Source: Streptosporangiaceae bacterium (GTDB taxonomy: Bacteria > Actinomycetota > Actinomycetes > Streptosporangiales > Streptosporangiaceae). From it: a stretch of DNA of 8,729 bases. Numbering within the stretch: position 1 is the stretch's first letter; the number at the start of each line of letters is the position of its first letter. The notes under the pieces are model-generated. The model searched no databases and was not told the origin of the DNA. It was given only the letters and a program-made list of their open reading frames with translations. This document shows, in pieces, positions 5,559 to 8,729 of the stretch. The position numbers were made by a program, and so were the translations under genes. The DNA lies in assembly GCA_030052355.1 (NCBI GenBank), contig JASIGS010000687.1, positions 1-8,729 of the forward strand, written 5' to 3'.

Positions 5559-5762
5559 TTGAGCCTCGTGACGTGTCCGCAGTGCGGGATGCCCGCCGAG
5601 ATCGCTGAGCGCTTCTGGCTCAGCAGCACCGACGGGCCCGTCGAGCACATCGCGCTTCAGTGCGTCGCTGGCCACTACTTCCGGATGGCGCTGGACCGGC
5701 TGGCCGCGCCGATCCCGGTGCCCAGCCAGGCCGCGGTGTCCGGCGGCAGCTTCCCGTCCTGA
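5559..5762 (+). CDS. Small zinc-ribbon-like protein (CPxCG ... CxxxH), function unknown
   Basis: A 67-residue protein beginning SLVTCPQCGMPAEI. Cys 6 and Cys 9 (CPQCG) plus Cys 35 and His 39 (CVAGH) form a plausible CxxC...CxxxH zinc site, separated by FWLSSTDGPVEHIALQ. I recall similar short actinobacterial proteins with this arrangement, but none with a role I can state. The ordered part seems to end near residue 48 (FRMALDRL); the remaining ~19 residues are Pro/Ala/Ser-rich. The start is TTG 5559, placed by the GGGGAGG nine bases upstream; the ATG at 5514 would add 15 residues encoded by a perfect stem-loop, and GTG 5568 is a third option. The last 88 bp, from His 39 on, lie antisense to the 3' end of the GH13 gene. 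Adaptor, nucleic-acid-binding or metal-dependent regulatory roles are all possible. Confidence 0.72.
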   Translation: MSLVTCPQCGMPAEIAERFWLSSTDGPVEHIALQCVAGHYFRMALDRLAAPIPVPSQAAVSGGSFPS

Positions 5763-7330
5763 AGCGGCCCGCTGGCCAGCAGTATCTCCTCGTGCGCCGG
5801 GAGCGGCACGTGCCCGGCGGAGATGTTGACCACGCAGGCGAACCCGCCAGCCCGGCCGAACGCCAGCACCCCGTCGGGCGCGTCAAGCCAGGTCAGCGTG
5901 CCGTCGCCGAGGGCGGGCAGTGACTTGCGGATGGCCAGGGCAGCCCGGTACAGCGCGAGCATCGAGTCCGGGTCCGCGTCCTGAGCGTCTGCCGCCAGCG
6001 ACCGCCAGCGTTCTGGCTGCGGCAGCCACGGCCCGGCTCCGTCCGGCGGGCCGAACCCGAATCCCGGCGCGTCGGCCTGCCATGGCAGCGGCACCCTGCA
6101 GCCATCGCGACCACGGATGACGTGACCGGTACGTTCCCATACCGGATCCGCTAGCAGCTCGTCGGGGATGTCCTCGACCTCCCACAGGCCGAGCTCCTCG
6201 CCCTGGTATACGTAGGCGCTGCCGGGCAGCGCGAGCGTCAGCAGGGCCGCTGCCCGCGCGCGCCTGGTCCCGAGTTCGAGATCCGCGGGGCCGGGATCCA
6301 GCCACCGCTGGCGGCTGGTGTCGGCCCGGCCGTACCTCGTCACGTGCCTGGTCACGTCGTGGTTGGACAGCACCCACGGTGCTGCGGTGCCGATGCTGGC
6401 GAGCGCGGTCTCGATGACGTCGCGCAGCCTGGCGGCGTCCCACGGGGCGGTCAGGTAGTCGAAGTTGAAGGCCGTGTGCAGCTGATCGCCGAGCAGGTAC
6501 GGCCGCAGCCTGGTCAGCGGCTTGATCCACAGTTCGCCCACGAAGACGCGGTCCGGTGAGTAGGAGTCGATCAGCTGCCGCCAGCCGCGGTAGATGTCGT
6601 GCAGGCCGTCCTGGTCCTCCCACGGCCTGCGAGCGTCGGCTGGCAGCCCGGCGACGTCCGGCAGTGCCGGGTCCTTGACCATGCAGTCGGCCACGTCGAT
6701 GCGGAATCCGTCGACGCCGCGGTCGAGCCAGAACCGCAGGATGTCGTCGAACTCGGCCCTGACCTCCGGGTTGTCCCAGTTCAGGTCCGGCTGCTCCTTG
6801 GCGTACAGATGCAGGTACCACTCGCCGGGGCTGCCGTCGGCCTCGGTGACCCGCGTCCAGGCCGGGCCGCCGAAGTTCGACGGCCAGTCATTCGGCGGCA
6901 GGTCGCCTGTCTCGCCCCGGCCTGGCCTGAACCAGAACCTGGCACGTTCCGCGCTGCCAGGCCCGGCGGCGAGAGCCTGCACGAACCATGGGTGACGATC
7001 GGAACAGTGGTTCGGCACGATGTCGATGATGACCTTGAGCTGATGCGCGTGAGCCGCGTCTACGAGCGCTTCTGCCTCGGCCAGCGTCCCGAAGACCGGG
7101 TCGATGTCACGGTAGTCGGCGACGTCGTAGCCCCCGTCCGCCATGGGCGAGACGTACCACGGGTTGAGCCACAGGGCGTCCACGCCGAGCCGGGCGAGGT
7201 AGGGCAGCCGGGCCAGCAGCCCGGCCAGGTCGCCGACGCCGTCGCCGTTCCCGTCCGCAAAGCTGCGCAGGTAGACCTGATAGACAACGGCGCCCTGATG
7301 CCAGCTTGCCCGGCTCTGGCGGTCGGTCAC
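5675..7330 (-). CDS. GH13 alpha-glucosidase (oligo-1,6-glucosidase/AglA-like)
   Basis: A 551-residue glycoside hydrolase that should cleave alpha-glucosidic bonds of maltose- or isomaltose-type oligosaccharides with retention of configuration. The (beta/alpha)8 barrel starts at VVYQVYLRSFADGNGDG (15-31). Region I is DIVPNH (103-108); region V is QPDLNW (180-185), as in oligo-1,6-glucosidases; region II is GFRIDVAD (208-215) with nucleophile Asp 212; region III is VGELW (264-268) with acid/base Glu 266; region IV is LSNHD (321-325) with Asp 325. A beta-sandwich follows (~475-537). Val 213 after the nucleophile is, in yeast enzymes, linked with alpha-1,6 activity, Thr with alpha-1,4. No signal peptide, so cytoplasmic. 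The GTG start overlaps the DedA stop (GTGA) without a clear ribosome site, implying coupled translation. A ~14-residue tail past WLGTG is antisense to the zinc-ribbon gene. No sugar transporter or repressor is adjacent. Confidence 0.95.
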   Translation of the reverse strand: MTDRQSRASWHQGAVVYQVYLRSFADGNGDGVGDLAGLLARLPYLARLGVDALWLNPWYVSPMADGGYDVADYRDIDPVFGTLAEAEALVDAAHAHQLKVIIDIVPNHCSDRHPWFVQALAAGPGSAERARFWFRPGRGETGDLPPNDWPSNFGGPAWTRVTEADGSPGEWYLHLYAKEQPDLNWDNPEVRAEFDDILRFWLDRGVDGFRIDVADCMVKDPALPDVAGLPADARRPWEDQDGLHDIYRGWRQLIDSYSPDRVFVGELWIKPLTRLRPYLLGDQLHTAFNFDYLTAPWDAARLRDVIETALASIGTAAPWVLSNHDVTRHVTRYGRADTSRQRWLDPGPADLELGTRRARAAALLTLALPGSAYVYQGEELGLWEVEDIPDELLADPVWERTGHVIRGRDGCRVPLPWQADAPGFGFGPPDGAGPWLPQPERWRSLAADAQDADPDSMLALYRAALAIRKSLPALGDGTLTWLDAPDGVLAFGRAGGFACVVNISAGHVPLPAHEEILLASGPLQDGKLPPDTAAWLGTGIGAASRSSAIRK

Positions 7331-7998
7331 CCGCGGGGAGCGCGGTGCCTGGCCCGCGGCGCCGCGTCGTCACTGCTCAGCGCGCCGGCCGCAGCCGCAG
7401 CGTCGTCGGCCTTCCGCTCCTTCCTGACCTGGAGCGCCTTGTGCACGATGAGGACGATGAGCATCAGCAGGACAACCGCGATCAGCAGGTCGCTGGCGTG
7501 CGAGACGTTCTTGGATGCCTTGTCCCAGTCGCTGCCCAGCTCGTAGCCGATCACGGAGAGCGCCGTGGCCCAGACCACAGTCCCGATGAGGTTGAACAGC
7601 TCGAACGACAGCAGCGGTACCTCCATGAAGCCGGCTACGAGGCCGGCGAAGGCGCGGACGAGCGGTATGACCCGGGCCACCGCCACCGTCCAGCGGCCCC
7701 GCCCATCGAAGAACCGCTCGACCCGTTCGACGTCCTTCCTGGTCATCAGCAGGTACCTGCGGTAGCGCTCGATCGCGGGCCGCCCGCCCAGCCGGCCGAG
7801 GCCGTAAGCGGCGGACGATCCAAGCAGCTCGCCGATCGTGCCGACTACGATCACGAGCGGCAGGCTGAGATGCCCCTGGAACGCGAGAACGCCGGAGAAC
7901 CCGAAGACGATCTCGGACGAGATCGGGATACAGCAGGCTTGGATGAAGGCCAGGACGATGAGGGCCCCGTAGCCCGCATCCGTCAGAAACGTCTGCAT
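7327..7998 (-). CDS. DedA-family (VTT/SNARE-associated domain) membrane protein
   Basis: A 223-residue inner-membrane protein. DedA proteins help maintain envelope homeostasis, and members have been shown to act as lipid carrier translocases. Hydrophobic segments lie at about 9-41 (re-entrant plus helix, with IPISSEIVFGFSG), 45-68, 104-125, 133-153 and 171-186, followed by a charged, Ala/Arg-rich tail (187-223). Family landmarks are Glu 29, Glu 57 (GTIGELLGSSAAYGLGR) and the stretch GRWTVAVARVIPLVRAFAGLVAG (101-123) with Arg 109 and Arg 115. The ATG at 7998 is chosen because the frame upstream to 8121 encodes no membrane segment and crosses a terminator; the ribosome site is weak (GGTAG ~11 bases upstream). 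TAGAAC at 8007-8012 could be a -10 for a nearly leaderless mRNA, uncertain. Its stop overlaps the GH13 start by four bases. The lipid substrate is unknown. Confidence 0.9.
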   Translation of the reverse strand: MQTFLTDAGYGALIVLAFIQACCIPISSEIVFGFSGVLAFQGHLSLPLVIVVGTIGELLGSSAAYGLGRLGGRPAIERYRRYLLMTRKDVERVERFFDGRGRWTVAVARVIPLVRAFAGLVAGFMEVPLLSFELFNLIGTVVWATALSVIGYELGSDWDKASKNVSHASDLLIAVVLLMLIVLIVHKALQVRKERKADDAAAAAGALSSDDAAPRARHRAPRG

Positions 7999-8081
7999 GG
8001 TCTCATGTTCTACCAGGTCGGATCGTGTGGATCGGTCGGCATCGCCGCATCGCTCTTTAGCAGACGGTAGCTCGGTACCGG

Positions 8082-8121
8082 AAAAAGTTCGTGCCCCGCC
8101 CTCTCGGGGAGGACGGGGCAC
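8082..8121 (-). terminator. Intrinsic terminator: long hairpin followed by TTTTT
   Basis: On the complement GTGCCCCG pairs with CGGGGCAC (8114-8121 with 8091-8098); a single mismatch separates this from an inner CCTC/GAGG stem (8109-8112 with 8100-8103) and a five-base loop. Four bases later comes TTTTT (complement of 8082-8086). This is the best canonical terminator in the window and should stop transcription from the lysozyme-like gene before the DedA operon. Confidence 0.75.
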
Positions 8122-8138
8122 GTGTGCCGGCCACCTGA

Positions 8139-8162
8139 GCCGGGATGGGGGGATAGCCCGGC
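8139..8162. repeat. Hairpin GCCGGG/CCCGGC with G-run loop
   Basis: A 6-bp perfect stem (8139-8144 with 8157-8162) encloses a 12-base loop containing GGGGGGATA. It is the middle one of three hairpins between the lysozyme-like gene and DedA, and its loop matches that of the neighbouring hairpin (GGGGGGATA also at 8188-8196). Confidence 0.4.
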
Positions 8163-8173
8163 GGCCTGGCGGG

Positions 8174-8208
8174 TCCGGCCGCCCGTGGGGGGGATACGGG
8201 CGGCCGGA
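8174..8208 (-). terminator. Perfect 13-bp stem-loop just past the lysozyme-like gene
   Basis: TCCGGCCGCCCGT (8174-8186) pairs perfectly with ACGGGCGGCCGGA (8196-8208) around a nine-base loop (GGGGGGGAT on the plus strand). It begins 11 bases after the stop codon. There is no T-run, as often in actinobacteria, but the stem is very stable. It probably works in tandem with the T-run terminator further on. Confidence 0.75.
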
Positions 8209-8219
8209 GGCTTGTGACT

Positions 8220-8729
8220 CTAGCGGACCTGCATCGCTGCCTGCTTAACCAGCTGTGCGGCTTGGGTTTCCCACTGCGCGTAAGCGGTAGGGGCAGCCGA
8301 GCCCTGGACGCCCTGCGCTGCCTGCCACAACGGCTGGCTGGCCCAGCCAGGGTTGCTGGCCTGGTACTGCGCCAGGGCGCGGAGGAACGCGTCGGACGAG
8401 TACACCGGGTTCATGACCTGCTGGGCCGAGCCCCAGCCCATGTCCGGCTGCTGCTGGAACAGGCCGAGCGAGTCGCTGGTGCCGTAGTTGATGTTGAACA
8501 GCCGCGACTCCTGCATGGCGGTTGCGACCGCGACCACCGCAGACCGTACGCCCATGTGCATGTCCAGCGCCTGCTGGACGATGGTCCTGGCGTTCTGCGC
8601 CTGAGCCTGGGTGATCGGCATCCACTGCTGCGGCCCGGTCGTCGCGGTCGGCATCAGCTGGTCAGCGGCGGGGACCTGGCCGTGGGCCGCCGCAACCGGG
8701 TTGGTCTGGCTGTTCAGCTCGTGGCTGAC
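8220..8729 (-). CDS. Lysozyme-like/transglycosylase-like cell-wall protein, N-terminus cut by window edge
   Basis: 169 residues plus stop are visible and the frame is open to the right edge, so the start and probable export signal lie outside. The first ~35 visible residues are a Gln/Ala/Pro-rich linker. The rest resembles the lysozyme-fold domain found in secreted actinobacterial proteins, often beside NlpC/P60 peptidases: QAQNARTIVQQALDMHMG (43-60), VVAVATAMQES (65-75) with Glu 74 in the position of the catalytic glutamate, DSLGLFQQQPDMGWG (86-100), and a conserved NPVYSSDAFLRAL followed by AYAQWETQAAQL near the end. The likely role is cleaving or binding peptidoglycan glycan strands outside the cell. 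An ATG at 8654 exists but sits inside the linker, so I do not take it as the start. Two terminators follow the stop. Whether it is catalytically active is not certain. Confidence 0.85.
   Translation of the reverse strand, partial: VSHELNSQTNPVAAAHGQVPAADQLMPTATTGPQQWMPITQAQAQNARTIVQQALDMHMGVRSAVVAVATAMQESRLFNINYGTSDSLGLFQQQPDMGWGSAQQVMNPVYSSDAFLRALAQYQASNPGWASQPLWQAAQGVQGSAAPTAYAQWETQAAQLVKQAAMQVR

Noticed and set aside
6599..7546. 315-codon plus-strand frame opposite GH13 and DedA
   Set aside because: The minus strand carries the conserved GH13 regions in this interval; the plus frame has no family features.
8001..8121. N-terminal extension of DedA to 8121
   Set aside because: It would encode a charged segment across an intrinsic terminator hairpin and T-run; family members begin close to the ATG at 7998.
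1..8729. CRISPR array, tRNA/rRNA, insertion sequence or prophage
   Set aside because: I saw no regularly spaced repeats, no tRNA-like cloverleaf with a T-loop GTTCGA core, no transposase or integrase motif and no terminal inverted repeats.

Overview
The window is very GC-rich, with G or C at most third codon positions, frequent GTG/TTG starts and long open shadow frames opposite real genes. Several products are families typical of high-GC actinomycetes: a SigE-family sigma factor, a VapBC module with RHH antitoxin, an AglA-like GH13 glucosidase, a CPxCG...CxxxH mini-protein and a lysozyme-like secreted protein. I read it as chromosomal DNA of an actinobacterium; genus or order cannot be fixed from the sequence.

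Left part (1-2206): a sigma-70 family factor (minus, cut by the left edge) diverges from a TrmH/SpoU RNA 2'-O-methyltransferase (plus). The methyltransferase converges on a VapBC type II toxin-antitoxin pair (minus, genes overlapping by 10 bp). Middle (2266-4210): a 2OG-Fe(II) dioxygenase of the isopenicillin-N-synthase-like family diverges from vapB and runs tail-to-tail, with a 23-bp overlap, into a four-helix membrane protein of unknown function (minus). A gene-free stretch of about 420 bp follows, rich in inverted repeats. Right part (4211-8729): a beta-lactamase/EstB-type serine hydrolase (plus), then a perfect 10-bp stem-loop and a 67-residue zinc-ribbon-like protein (plus). The latter overlaps by 88 bp, tail-to-tail, the end of a DedA-GH13 operon (minus; GTGA stop/start overlap). 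Last come a terminator array and the 3' part of a lysozyme-like secreted protein (minus, cut by the right edge).

The genes do not form one obvious pathway. The clear functional pairs are VapB/VapC and the DedA/alpha-glucosidase operon, the latter being coupled by sequence only, since the reason for pairing is unknown. I did not find a convincing undescribed multi-gene system. The most interesting signals are regulatory or architectural: a 19-bp palindrome at the start of the membrane-protein gene, a 10-bp-phased repeat at the vapB start, the hairpin and CTAG cluster before the mini-protein, two convergent coding overlaps, and a hairpin array with G-run loops downstream of the lysozyme-like gene.
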